Positions 23,313-31,277 of a stretch of 34,945 nt of DNA are shown piece by piece. Source of the stretch: Gammaproteobacteria bacterium CG11_big_fil_rev_8_21_14_0_20_46_22 (GTDB taxonomy: Bacteria; Pseudomonadota; Gammaproteobacteria; UBA12402); the NCBI GenBank assembly GCA_002796245.1, contig PCWT01000023.1, forward strand, positions 84,724-119,668, given 5' to 3'. A program made the position numbers and the translations under genes. The stretch's first letter is position 1. Every line of letters begins with the position of its first letter. The notes beneath the pieces are model-generated. The model was not told the DNA's origin. It searched no databases and saw only the letters and a program-made list of their open reading frames with translations.

Positions 23313-24359
23313 ATGATGTACACGCACGAAAAGTGGATGCAAAAAACATTAACGTTGGCTGAAGCGGGGCGTTTAACCGTTTCGCCGAACCCGATGGTGG
23401 CCTGTTTGGTGGTCAAGGATGGAAAGTTAATTGCACAAGCCTACCATCAAAAAGCGGGTCAGTCTCACGCGGAAGCTTTGGCGTTGGATTTGGCTGGTGA
23501 GCAAGCCAATGGCGCGACGTTGTATATCAATCTCGAGCCGTGTTGCCATCAAGGACGTACGCCTCCCTGTGTTGACCGTGTAATAGCCTCTGGTGTCTCA
23601 CGCGTGGTTTGTGCGACACAGGACCCCAATCCACTCGTGTCAGGTCAGGGTATTGCGGCTTTAAAAGCGGCAAGCATAGACGTTATCGAGGGTGTGCTGG
23701 AAAACGAAGCTCGCACGCTCAATCAGTTTTTTTTTCACGCTATGATAATGCAAAGACCTTACGTCATTGCAAAATGGGCCATGAGCTTAGACGGTCAAAC
23801 GATCTGCGCGGATACGGACGATTGCTTTATTACGGGCGAAAAGAGCCAGCAACATGTGCATCAGCAGCGAGCAATGGTCGATGCGATTCTTATTGGTGCG
23901 AACACATTGATTCGTGACAACCCACAACTCACGGTTCGCTTAACTGCTACCGAAAAACAGCCTTTGCGTGTTGTTATCGCTGAGCGTGGTGGCTTGCCAC
24001 TCGATGCGCGCTTGTTTAATGATGCGTACGCTTTTAATACGTTAGTCTATCTGCCCAGTGGCGAAGCCGAGCTTGCATCAAGCCTTCAAAAAAAAGATGT
24101 CCAAGTCTGTTTGATCGCGCCAGATCCACTGACTGTTTTAAAAGACTTGCACAAAAGGCATATTCGCAGTCTTTACATTGAAGGTGGTGCGAAGACGCAT
24201 AAAAAATTTATCGCAGCTGATTTGGTGGACGAATATCATTGTTATATTGCACCTGTGATTGTGGCGAATTTGCCGAAAAAAACGTGCGTATTGCCGTTAG
24301 TGGCTGAAGCATTAGGTGACGATGTTTTTATATCTGCCAAAATAAAAAGGAGCGATTAA
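23313..24359 (+). CDS. ribD: Bifunctional riboflavin-pathway deaminase/reductase
   Basis: RibD carries out the second and third steps after GTP cyclohydrolase: deamination of the pyrimidine and reduction of its ribosyl side chain. The N-terminal deaminase domain has zinc motifs HAEALAL (near residue 50) and PCCHQGRTPPC (near 75-85). The reductase domain follows from about residue 145 (RPYVIAKWAMSLDGQ, DAILIGANTLIRDNPQL, LYIEGGAKTH). It has 348 residues, slightly shorter than the E. coli protein. Start ATG 23313 is the first after an in-frame stop at 23289; the next codon but one (23316) is also ATG. It is preceded by the FMN riboswitch, and its stop overlaps the ribE start by one base. Confidence 0.97.
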   Translation: MMYTHEKWMQKTLTLAEAGRLTVSPNPMVACLVVKDGKLIAQAYHQKAGQSHAEALALDLAGEQANGATLYINLEPCCHQGRTPPCVDRVIASGVSRVVCATQDPNPLVSGQGIAALKAASIDVIEGVLENEARTLNQFFFHAMIMQRPYVIAKWAMSLDGQTICADTDDCFITGEKSQQHVHQQRAMVDAILIGANTLIRDNPQLTVRLTATEKQPLRVVIAERGGLPLDARLFNDAYAFNTLVYLPSGEAELASSLQKKDVQVCLIAPDPLTVLKDLHKRHIRSLYIEGGAKTHKKFIAADLVDEYHCYIAPVIVANLPKKTCVLPLVAEALGDDVFISAKIKRSD

Positions 24360-24955
24360 TGTTTACAGGTATTGTGAACCACACAGGTATTGTGCAGCTG
24401 GTTGAGCAGGGCGACAAGCTCATTAGGCTTAAGGTGTCACCTCAAGCGCAATGGCAAGACATCGAGTTAGGTGAAAGTATCGCCATTAATGGCGTGTGCT
24501 TAACGGTGACAGCCTTTGACGAAAAAACTTTTTTGGTGGACGTAGTGCCAGAAACACTGCGCTGCACAACTTTGGGTGATTTGGTGGTGGGGTCGATAGT
24601 CAATCTTGAGCGGGCATTATTGCCCACGACGCGTATGGGCGGGCATTTTGTCCAAGGCCATATAGATGCAACGACAGAAATTTTAGATATTCACGATGAG
24701 GGCGAGGCCTGGATGGCCCGATTTAACCTGCCAAAATCTCTGGCTCCATACATCGTGCATAAAGGCTTTATTGCGATTGATGGCATGAGTTTGACGATTG
24801 CAGCCTGTGATGAATCCACATTCTCGATCACCTTCATTCCACATACGCAAGCGGTGAGTATCGTCAAGTACTACAAACCTGGGTGCCGTGTGAATATTGA
24901 AGTTGATTTAGTCGCAAAATACATTGAAAAACAGTATGGAAAATACCATGAATGA
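24359..24955 (+). CDS. ribE: Riboflavin synthase alpha chain
   Basis: The enzyme dismutates two molecules of 6,7-dimethyl-8-ribityllumazine to riboflavin. It has 198 residues with the two tandem lumazine-binding barrels: the first begins MFTGIVNHTGIVQLVE with INGVCLTVTAF, the second begins GGHFVQGHIDATTEILDI with IDGMSLTIAACD. AGGAG lies 6 nt before the ATG, which overlaps the ribD stop (TAATG). The stop overlaps ribBA by eight bases, so translation of all three genes is coupled. The gene is called ribC in E. coli nomenclature. Confidence 0.97.
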   Translation: MFTGIVNHTGIVQLVEQGDKLIRLKVSPQAQWQDIELGESIAINGVCLTVTAFDEKTFLVDVVPETLRCTTLGDLVVGSIVNLERALLPTTRMGGHFVQGHIDATTEILDIHDEGEAWMARFNLPKSLAPYIVHKGFIAIDGMSLTIAACDESTFSITFIPHTQAVSIVKYYKPGCRVNIEVDLVAKYIEKQYGKYHE

Positions 24956-26156
24956 ACGATTAAAGCGTGTAGAAAATGCCTTGGCTGTTTTAAAGGAAGG
25001 CGGCAAAGTGTTGCTATGTGATCATGAAAGTCGTGAGAATGAGGGGGACGTGATCGTTGCGGCTGAATTTGCGACACCTGAAGCGATTCAATTTATGGCG
25101 CAAAAAGCCTGTGGTTTAATTTGCTTAGCGTTGGATGAGCAGTATATTGAAAAATTTCGCTTAAACCCGATGGCGCCTAAAAATAATAGCCGACACCAAA
25201 CGGCGTTTACGGTGTCGATTGGTGCCAGAAAGGGCACTACGACCGGTATTTCGGCACACGATCGTTCACACACGGTTTTAACCGTGGTGGATGACGCTTC
25301 GAACCCTGAAGACATTGTGTCTCCTGGGCATCTTTTCCCATTAAAAGCTGAAAAGCACGGCGTGTTTGTTCGAGAAGGTCATACGGAAGGCAGTGTGGAT
25401 TTAATGCGCTTGGCCGGCTTAAAACCTGCTGCGGTGATTTGTGAGGTGATGGGTGAGGATGGTCACATGGCGAAAGGCGATGCTTTAGTAAACTTTGCCA
25501 AGGCGCACAAGCTTCCGGTTTTATCGGTGGCTGATGTGCTTGCGTATCGTTTATTTCATGAGGCGCGCGCAGAATACATTGCACAAGCCAATCTGCCCAC
25601 GCATGAGTTTGGCGCGTTTAAAGTTCATGCTTTTAAAGATCGCATCACGGGTGTTGATCACCTGGCGATTGTCGCCGGTGAGCTAGCGTCGATAAAAAAA
25701 TCTTTGGTGCGTGTGCATTCTTCTTGCGTGACGGGTGATATTTTCTCAAGCCAGCGTTGTGATTGCGGTGAGCAGTTGGCGGTGGCCTTGGATAAAATAC
25801 AAGCCGAAGGGGGGGTGTTGTTGTATTTAAACCAAGAAGGGCGCGGCATTGGTTTGGCTAACAAAATCAAAGCCTACGCCTTACAGGAGCAGGGTTTGGA
25901 TACGATCGAAGCGAATCACCAATTGGGTTTTCCGGCAGACATGCGCTCGTTTTCTATTGCAGCGGATATGTTAAAGCACCTGGGTGTGAAAAAAATTGCA
26001 CTAATGACCAATAACCCAAGAAAGCTTGAAGAGCTTTCGGATTACGGGCTTGAGGTCGTTGAGCGAGTTCCTTTAGAAATCGATGCGCATGAAAATAATA
26101 AAGCGTATTTGAAGGCTAAGAAGCAAAAGCTTGGTCATTTTTTGAGTCGGGCTTAG
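24948..26156 (+). CDS. ribBA: Bifunctional DHBP synthase / GTP cyclohydrolase II
   Basis: The N-terminal half (about 1-200) makes 3,4-dihydroxy-2-butanone 4-phosphate: CDHESRENEGDVIVAAEF, SRHQTAFTVSIGARKGTTTG, then PGHLFPLKAEKHGVFVREGH. The C-terminal half opens the GTP ring: VRVHSSCVTGDIFSSQRCDC with zinc cysteines in C-X10-C-X-C, NQEGRGIGLANKIKAY and MTNNPRKLEEL. Both halves look catalytically complete, as opposed to the GCHII-dead fusions found in some proteobacteria. Start ATG 24948 gives 402 residues; in-frame ATGs at 24936 and 24924 exist. The gene ends the operon; ribH is not next to it. Confidence 0.95.
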   Translation: MNERLKRVENALAVLKEGGKVLLCDHESRENEGDVIVAAEFATPEAIQFMAQKACGLICLALDEQYIEKFRLNPMAPKNNSRHQTAFTVSIGARKGTTTGISAHDRSHTVLTVVDDASNPEDIVSPGHLFPLKAEKHGVFVREGHTEGSVDLMRLAGLKPAAVICEVMGEDGHMAKGDALVNFAKAHKLPVLSVADVLAYRLFHEARAEYIAQANLPTHEFGAFKVHAFKDRITGVDHLAIVAGELASIKKSLVRVHSSCVTGDIFSSQRCDCGEQLAVALDKIQAEGGVLLYLNQEGRGIGLANKIKAYALQEQGLDTIEANHQLGFPADMRSFSIAADMLKHLGVKKIALMTNNPRKLEELSDYGLEVVERVPLEIDAHENNKAYLKAKKQKLGHFLSRA

Positions 26157-26173
26157 GGTCTTGTCCAACAGAC

Positions 26174-27346
26174 TTACATAACACTTAGTAGCACAGCACG
26201 CAAATATTCCCCTTCAGGAAAGGCGGGCAGCGTAGGATGGTCTGGGCTCGCACTGTATTTACCTAAGCAACGTATACGTTTTTTGGACGCTGTCGCAGCA
26301 TCGCGCAACATGGCTGTAAACAAATCCCAAGTCATGGCTGATGAGCAGTTACAGGTAAAAAGCAGGCTGTTTGGCTTCATCGCTTGAAAGACTTGCTCGT
26401 GCAGTCGGCGGTAGTGTTGAGTGGCTTTCTCTAGATGTTGGCGTGAAGGTACAAGCTTGGGTGGGTCAAGAATCACAATGTCGTATTCTTGTGCTTTTGA
26501 TAAGTGTTTATTAACGTCATCACAGATCCACTCAATGTTAACATGGTTCAGTTCAGCATTTTTTTTACCCAGGCCAATCGCATCGACTGAGCTATCAATT
26601 GCCGTCACTTTGCTTGCACCAGACTTTGCGGCGTGTAGGGCAAAGCCGCCTGAGTAGCAGTATAAGTCGAGTACACGCTTGCCTTTTGACAGATTGGCGA
26701 CAACTTGGTGATTTTCGCTCTGGTCGAGAAATAAACCTGTTTTTTGTGTGTGCTGAAAAGAGATTTCGTAAGTAATATTTTTTTCGTGAACTGTGCGGAT
26801 AACGTTTTCATCAGGTTTGCTTGATTTCAATAAGGTCCAGCCATCTTGTTTTAAGGCTTTTTCTTGTGGGCGCCAAAGGATAGCAGTGTTAGGTAGGCAT
26901 TGGCTTATTAATGCTTCTATCATGTTTCTGTGTTGTTCAGCCCAATATGCCGAGCTTGAAACGACTGCAATGTCATTGTAAACGTCGATCACAAGACCTG
27001 ATAGGCCATCGCCTTCACTGTTAAATAGGCGGTAAGCTGTTGTTGATGGGTTGGGTAGGTTTAATTGTTGGCGTAGTGAGAGTGCCTCGATTAATCGATG
27101 ATGAATGATCGAGTCAACACTGCTTTGATCAAAGGTTTCATAGGCATAGCTTAGCATGCGCACACGATAAAGTGAGTGGGGATTGAAAACGCCTACCCCG
27201 ATGGGTTGTTGTTTAGCATCAAGGACATTAACCAGCTCGCCAACCTTGGGTGAACCGCTCATTGATTCAATAGCCTTTGGGAAAATCCAGGGGTGGCCAT
27301 GCCAAATGGGTCTAACTTTCTTTTGCTGTAGAATAATAGTGATCAT
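26174..27346 (-). CDS. rlmI: 23S rRNA (cytosine-C5) methyltransferase RlmI-type
   Basis: A 390-residue SAM-dependent methyltransferase: an N-terminal PUA domain (KVRPIWHGHPWIFPKAIES, GVGVFNPHSLYRVRML) and a Rossmann domain with motif I VLDLYCYSGGFALHAAKSGA (about 225-245), then AIDSS, and motif IV VILDPPKLVPS (about 295-305), followed by FTCNCSS with a probable catalytic cysteine. RlmI methylates C1962 of 23S rRNA in E. coli. It converges on ribBA with only 17 bp between and no visible terminator. No Shine-Dalgarno lies upstream of ATG 27346; a predicted -10 ends 6 bp before it, so the mRNA may be leaderless. Confidence 0.9.
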   Translation of the reverse strand: MITIILQQKKVRPIWHGHPWIFPKAIESMSGSPKVGELVNVLDAKQQPIGVGVFNPHSLYRVRMLSYAYETFDQSSVDSIIHHRLIEALSLRQQLNLPNPSTTAYRLFNSEGDGLSGLVIDVYNDIAVVSSSAYWAEQHRNMIEALISQCLPNTAILWRPQEKALKQDGWTLLKSSKPDENVIRTVHEKNITYEISFQHTQKTGLFLDQSENHQVVANLSKGKRVLDLYCYSGGFALHAAKSGASKVTAIDSSVDAIGLGKKNAELNHVNIEWICDDVNKHLSKAQEYDIVILDPPKLVPSRQHLEKATQHYRRLHEQVFQAMKPNSLLFTCNCSSAMTWDLFTAMLRDAATASKKRIRCLGKYSASPDHPTLPAFPEGEYLRAVLLSVM

Positions 27347-27352
27347 GTGGCG

Positions 27353-27381
27353 ATGCTATCAGTGAGGTATGTTTCCTGCAA
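27353..27381 (-). promoter_or_regulatory. Possible rlmI promoter (minus strand)
   Basis: On the minus strand TTGCAG (27381-27376), 17-bp spacer, TAGCAT (27358-27353), six bases before the ATG at 27346. The prediction implies a leaderless transcript. Confidence 0.4.
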
Positions 27382-27499
27382 TAGCGCTTGTGGGCAAGAC
27401 TTCAAAAGAAAAGTGCAAATGTCGTTGACTCGTAATAAAACCTTAAGCTGTTTAGCATTAAACTGCTCTCGTCATTAAACAACAATAAGGATAAAACGT

Positions 27500-27919
27500 A
27501 TGAAACTCATTAAAATCGTCTCTGCTTTATCACTTGTGGCTGCTTTGGCGGTCACTGCGAATGCGGCTTCGGGTCCGAGCCGGGCGTTAACTTTTTTGAA
27601 TGAAAGTGGTGGTGGTGTGCAATTTACGGTAATTGATAAAGGCACCATCAACAACCCAGGCTCAGCGTATCAGCCTAAACAGACATTCTCTCCGGGCTTT
27701 ATCTATAGCACGAAGCGCTACGCTGGCCATAACGTTGAAATCTCTGTTCGCCCGACGACAGTCACGCATGGTAATAGCGACTTTTCATCAGTGTCATGCG
27801 ACCAATTTCCCGGTGGTTATGCGGATGTTCAAAGTGACTACATTATTGCAGAATATAAGTACGAGCCATTGCTCCGAAAGTATGCTTTTACTTGTCGTGT
27901 TAAGCATGTGGCCTTATAA
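27500..27919 (+). CDS. Small secreted protein of unknown function
   Basis: A 139-residue protein with a signal peptide (MKLIKIVSALSLVAALAVTA, cleavage near NAA-S at residue 23). The mature part is beta-rich with two cysteines (SVSCDQF, FTCRVKH) that could form one disulfide. AAGGAT lies 8 nt before the ATG at 27500. It stands alone between rlmI (divergent) and the barrel protein (convergent). It resembles the short periplasmic/secreted hypotheticals found around outer-membrane genes; no family is recognised. Confidence 0.8.
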   Translation: MKLIKIVSALSLVAALAVTANAASGPSRALTFLNESGGGVQFTVIDKGTINNPGSAYQPKQTFSPGFIYSTKRYAGHNVEISVRPTTVTHGNSDFSSVSCDQFPGGYADVQSDYIIAEYKYEPLLRKYAFTCRVKHVAL

Positions 27920-27930
27920 AATTACTTGCA

Positions 27931-27972
27931 GAGCCTGTTCATCATTCTAATCAAAAAATGATAGGCGGGCTC
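27931..27972. terminator. Hairpin between convergent genes
   Basis: GAGCCTG...ATCATT (27931-27946) pairs with AATGAT...CGGGCTC (27958-27972, with G-U pairs and a 3-nt internal loop), about a 9-nt loop. It may serve as a bidirectional stop for the flanking convergent genes. The T-run is weak (GGGTTTTT further on). Confidence 0.4.
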
Positions 27973-28708
27973 ACGGGTTTTTGCCAAATAAATAACTAAG
28001 GTTTACGGACACTGTCTGCACATTAGCGTGGCCGTGGACTTTGGGCGTACCATACCCTTCGCCGCTCCCACAGTTTGCACAAGAAATGCTATGCGTACTT
28101 AGAGTCAGTCGGTTAAAGCTGTAGGCAACACCGGTGTAGAGGTGTGGGCTTAGTTTGTAATTGATGCCGGTTTTCATCACCCAGCCATTAAGCCAGGCAG
28201 ATGAAGAGGCTCGAATGTTTTCGACGGAGGTGGTTTGGGTCATTTTCATGTTGGCTCCTGCGAAACCACCGCCAATATAGAAAAGCGCCTTTTTGCAGGG
28301 TAAGCCTAGATCCAGGGTGATGTTCGAAAGAAAGTTGATATTGATTCTTTGATAATCAATGCCAGGGAAGTAAGCATTTCGTTGTTTACGGGTTAAATTG
28401 CTTGAGGCAGCACTGGCATCTAGGCCCAAGATGAACTTTTTGATTGGAATATTATAGCCGAGTGAAGCACCGGCGATGGCGCTGCGGTAACGGCCCGAGA
28501 ACATGGTGTTGCCGAGTACGGTGGGGCCTAGTGTGTTAAAGTAGTTTGCGTTAGTGTAGCGTAAATTCGCGTTTCCCCAGGCGCCGCCCAGTGTGGCGCC
28601 TACGTGAAAGCCGGCCCATGAATCAGCACCACTGACACTCTGCGCCAGCAGTGATGTGGGTAGTAAAAAAGCGCTGATGATCGCGAAAGCTAAATGGTTT
28701 TTTTTCAT
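27971..28708 (-). CDS. Outer-membrane beta-barrel protein (Omp25/OmpW-like)
   Basis: A 245-residue protein with a signal peptide (AFAIISAFLLPTSLLAQSVS, cleavage near residue 23) followed by the opening 'SWAGFHVGATLGGAWGNANL' typical of Omp25-like porin-family barrels. Alternating strands continue to the end (VQTVSVNLSYLFGKNP). The expected last-strand aromatic is near, not at, the terminus (SYLFGKNP). AGGAA lies 7 nt before the ATG at 28708. The function is not defined; in related intracellular bacteria such barrels are surface proteins. No sequence relation to the barrel at 162-761 is obvious apart from fold type. Confidence 0.82.
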   Translation of the reverse strand: MKKNHLAFAIISAFLLPTSLLAQSVSGADSWAGFHVGATLGGAWGNANLRYTNANYFNTLGPTVLGNTMFSGRYRSAIAGASLGYNIPIKKFILGLDASAASSNLTRKQRNAYFPGIDYQRININFLSNITLDLGLPCKKALFYIGGGFAGANMKMTQTTSVENIRASSSAWLNGWVMKTGINYKLSPHLYTGVAYSFNRLTLSTHSISCANCGSGEGYGTPKVHGHANVQTVSVNLSYLFGKNP

Positions 28709-28875
28709 GATAAATTCCTTTTTTTGAATGGAGTCCTGTCGATATCAGAGCTTCTGTATAATGGATGTTTTTTGTTTTAAATCAAGCAAAATTAGTGAGA
28801 AGAAGGCGTCCTTTCCATTAAAACTTGCCTTAAGCGATCTGGCGCCTTAGTCCGGCCGCCGGGTAATTACGGCGT

Positions 28876-28904
28876 TTTACATAATTTATGTTTTATAATA
28901 TAAT
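28876..28904 (+). promoter_or_regulatory. Strong promoter of AAA ATPase gene
   Basis: TTTACA (28876-28881), 17-bp spacer, TATAAT (28899-28904), near-consensus. The direct repeats ATAATTTA at 28881-28888 and 28900-28907 (19 bp apart) overlap both elements and could be operator half-sites. Confidence 0.65.
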
Positions 28905-28924
28905 TTACCATAAAGGAGGGTGGT

Positions 28925-30064
28925 ATGATGAATAAGTTTGTATTTAACCGACAAGCCTTGGCTCAGTCCTATTGTGACAGTCTTGAAGGCAAAGGGATTG
29001 CGAATAATACGTCTGGGCTGTTTTTGGCCGGCCCCAGACGCGTGGGTAAAAGTACGTTTTTACTGCGTGATTTGATGCCGGAAGTGGCCGCGCGGCATTG
29101 GCTTTCAATTTATGTTGATCTTTGGGCTGAGAAAGCGACAGATCCAGCACTATTGATTATTGAGATGATCAAAACAGCCATGCTCAGTGTGTCAGGCGGC
29201 TTGAAAAAGGTCACGCGCAAAGTGCAGTTGAAGAAGATCACTGTATTAGGTGCCGTGGAAATCGATTTTTCTAAACCAGGCTTGCCAAAATCCGTGACCT
29301 TGGTTCAGCTTTTGGAGCATTTGATTGCGGCGTCTAAAAAACCTGTCGTGTTAATTATTGACGAAGCGCAGCATGCTTTAAGCACAAAAGCCGGTTTAGA
29401 TGCGATGTTTGCCATTAAGTCGGCGCGTGATCAAATTAATTTGCGTGGTGAAACGTCCAAGCTAATGCTGGTGTTTACAGGTTCGAATCGCGATAAGCTC
29501 GCACAATTATTGATTAAAAAAGATAAACCATTTTTTGGCTCAGAGGTCACCGCCTTTCCTTTGCTGGGTCGCGATTATACGGATTTTTTCACTGATGAGG
29601 TGAACAAAAGCCTCAGTGCTAATAATCAATTTAGTCAGGCTGATATGTGGGAAGCGTTTCAGTTGGTCGGGTATAAGCCTGAAATTTTGCGTCAAATTGC
29701 AGGGCGTGTGGCGATTAGTAATGAAGCGCAGTCACTATCAGGGTTATTAAAAAAAGATGCTTTTCTTTGGCATGACCAGCTTTGGCAAGATTACGCGAAT
29801 GATTATGAAGGGCTCACTGAACTGCAAAAAGCGGTTTTGTGTTTGCTGATTGAAAAAGGCCGCTCTTGGTCGCCATTCTCAGAGGAGGCGATGGGGTTTT
29901 ATCAGGCTAAATTGGGCGAGCCTGCCAAAACGCCTTCTGTGCAAACTGCCATACAAGCGTTGCGCGATAAGGGGCTTATTTGGCAATCTGGCCGTGGGTC
30001 TTATGCTTTGGAAGATGAAGGGTTTATTGAGTGGTTTAATTACCATGAGAAATCGCGAGTTTAA
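28925..30064 (+). CDS. AAA/archaeal-type ATPase of unknown role
   Basis: A 379-residue cytoplasmic P-loop protein: Walker A GPRRVGKST at 36-44, Walker B VVLIIDEAQ near 140-148, sensor-like LMLVFTGSNRDKL after it. The C-terminal part (about 290-379) looks like a winged-helix domain (LTELQKAVLCLLIEKGRSW, VQTAIQALRDKGLIW). This is the layout of 'ATP-binding protein / archaeal ATPase' families of uncertain function, some linked to mobile or defence loci. AAGGAGG ends 5 nt before ATG 28925. A near-consensus promoter drives it. Another P-loop protein of a different family lies at 33643. Confidence 0.8.
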   Translation: MMNKFVFNRQALAQSYCDSLEGKGIANNTSGLFLAGPRRVGKSTFLLRDLMPEVAARHWLSIYVDLWAEKATDPALLIIEMIKTAMLSVSGGLKKVTRKVQLKKITVLGAVEIDFSKPGLPKSVTLVQLLEHLIAASKKPVVLIIDEAQHALSTKAGLDAMFAIKSARDQINLRGETSKLMLVFTGSNRDKLAQLLIKKDKPFFGSEVTAFPLLGRDYTDFFTDEVNKSLSANNQFSQADMWEAFQLVGYKPEILRQIAGRVAISNEAQSLSGLLKKDAFLWHDQLWQDYANDYEGLTELQKAVLCLLIEKGRSWSPFSEEAMGFYQAKLGEPAKTPSVQTAIQALRDKGLIWQSGRGSYALEDEGFIEWFNYHEKSRV

Positions 30065-30137
30065 ACTGGTTTTTGCCTGTTTCTTGGGCGCTTTTTATGT
30101 CATCATGGGCGCCTTTTTTAGCAAACAAAAAGTATAA
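30045..30137 (+). CDS. Possible 30-residue single-span membrane protein
   Basis: ATG 30045 overlaps the ATPase gene end by 20 bp. The frame reads MRNREFKLVFACFLGAFYVI followed by MGAFFSKQKV and stops 3 bp before the brnQ ATG. It has a basic N-terminus, one hydrophobic span of about 18 residues and a basic tail. A ribosome-binding site is not obvious. It may be a real small membrane protein translated between the two genes, or chance. Confidence 0.3.
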   Translation: MRNREFKLVFACFLGAFYVIMGAFFSKQKV

Positions 30138-30140
30138 TTA

Positions 30141-31277
30141 ATGAAAACATCCGCACGTACACGGCTTGCATTAACCACTGGGCTCGCGCTTTTTGCGATG
30201 TTTTTTGGCGCGGGCAATATGATTTTCCCGCTGCAATTAGGCATGCAGGCGGGCTCTCATGTTGTGACGGCCATTATTGCTTTTGTCATTACGGGCGTCG
30301 GCTTTCCCTTTTTGGGGCTCTTTGCAGTGAGCCTTTATAACGGGGACTACTGGAAGTTTTTCGCGCCATTAGGTAAACCTGCGGCACTCTTGATCACTGG
30401 CTTTTTGATTTTTATTTTATGCTTAACAGTCGGTGCGCCCAGAACAGAGTTGGTCACGTATCACACGATTATTGGTGGCGGGGCATCGCTGGGTTTTTTC
30501 GGTAATCCGTTTGTGTTTGCCTTTATTTATTTTGCGATTGTTTATGTTATGGTGCTGAATCAGCGGCATGTGGTGAATATTATTGGCTGGTTTTTTTCGC
30601 CGATTAAAATCATGGCGTTTATTCTTCTCGTGTTGGTGGGCGTGCACTTTGCTTCACCATTTTTGCCAAGCCATGCCAGCGTTTTTCATGTCGCACAAAC
30701 CGGTTTAATGACCGGTTACGGCACGATGGATTTATTGGCCGCGGTATTCTTTGCAACCATTGCCTATAAAAACATTAAAAGAAAGTGCCATGCGCATGGT
30801 CTGAAAGATAAAGATTCTATCACCAAGATTTCCTTGTATTCTTGTTTAGTGGGCGCGTTGTTGATTGCCTTAATTTATTCGGGCTTGATTATCGTGGCGG
30901 CTATGCACGCAAAAGCCATGGCTGGCACGCCAACCGCGGCGTTAATTGGTAAAATTTCTGAGGTTTTGTTGGGCCGATACGGTTTTATCTTTGTGTCAAT
31001 TTGTGTGACCTTTGCCTGTCTTGCCACTGCGGCGGCTTTAACCGAGGCGGGGATGGATTTTTTCATGGAAAGAGTTTTTACAAAGCAGCGCATTTCGCGC
31101 AAGTGGCTTTTGTTGATTATTTTAGCTTTGATGTATATGGCGGCGAGCTTTGGTTTCGATAAGATCATGGGCTTTGCGATACCCATTTTATCCGTGCTTT
31201 ATCCGTGTTTGATTATTTACTGCATTTTTTGCATTATTAAAAAAGCCCGGCGTAAAAAGCTAAAGGCTACGTCTTAA
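30141..31277 (+). CDS. brnQ: Branched-chain amino acid transporter BrnQ-type (LIVCS family)
   Basis: A 378-residue inner-membrane protein with about 11-12 spans. The start matches the family: GLALFAMFFGAGNMIFPLQL, then GMQAGSHVVTAIIAFVITGV, followed by LTVGAPRTELVTYHT near residue 95-110. BrnQ carriers take up leucine, isoleucine and valine by cation symport. It is slightly shorter than the E. coli protein. It may be co-transcribed with the upstream ATPase (76 bp apart). The ribosome-binding site is weak. It overlaps the convergent double-barrel gene by 3-4 bp with no terminator visible. Confidence 0.9.
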   Translation: MKTSARTRLALTTGLALFAMFFGAGNMIFPLQLGMQAGSHVVTAIIAFVITGVGFPFLGLFAVSLYNGDYWKFFAPLGKPAALLITGFLIFILCLTVGAPRTELVTYHTIIGGGASLGFFGNPFVFAFIYFAIVYVMVLNQRHVVNIIGWFFSPIKIMAFILLVLVGVHFASPFLPSHASVFHVAQTGLMTGYGTMDLLAAVFFATIAYKNIKRKCHAHGLKDKDSITKISLYSCLVGALLIALIYSGLIIVAAMHAKAMAGTPTAALIGKISEVLLGRYGFIFVSICVTFACLATAAALTEAGMDFFMERVFTKQRISRKWLLLIILALMYMAASFGFDKIMGFAIPILSVLYPCLIIYCIFCIIKKARRKKLKATS

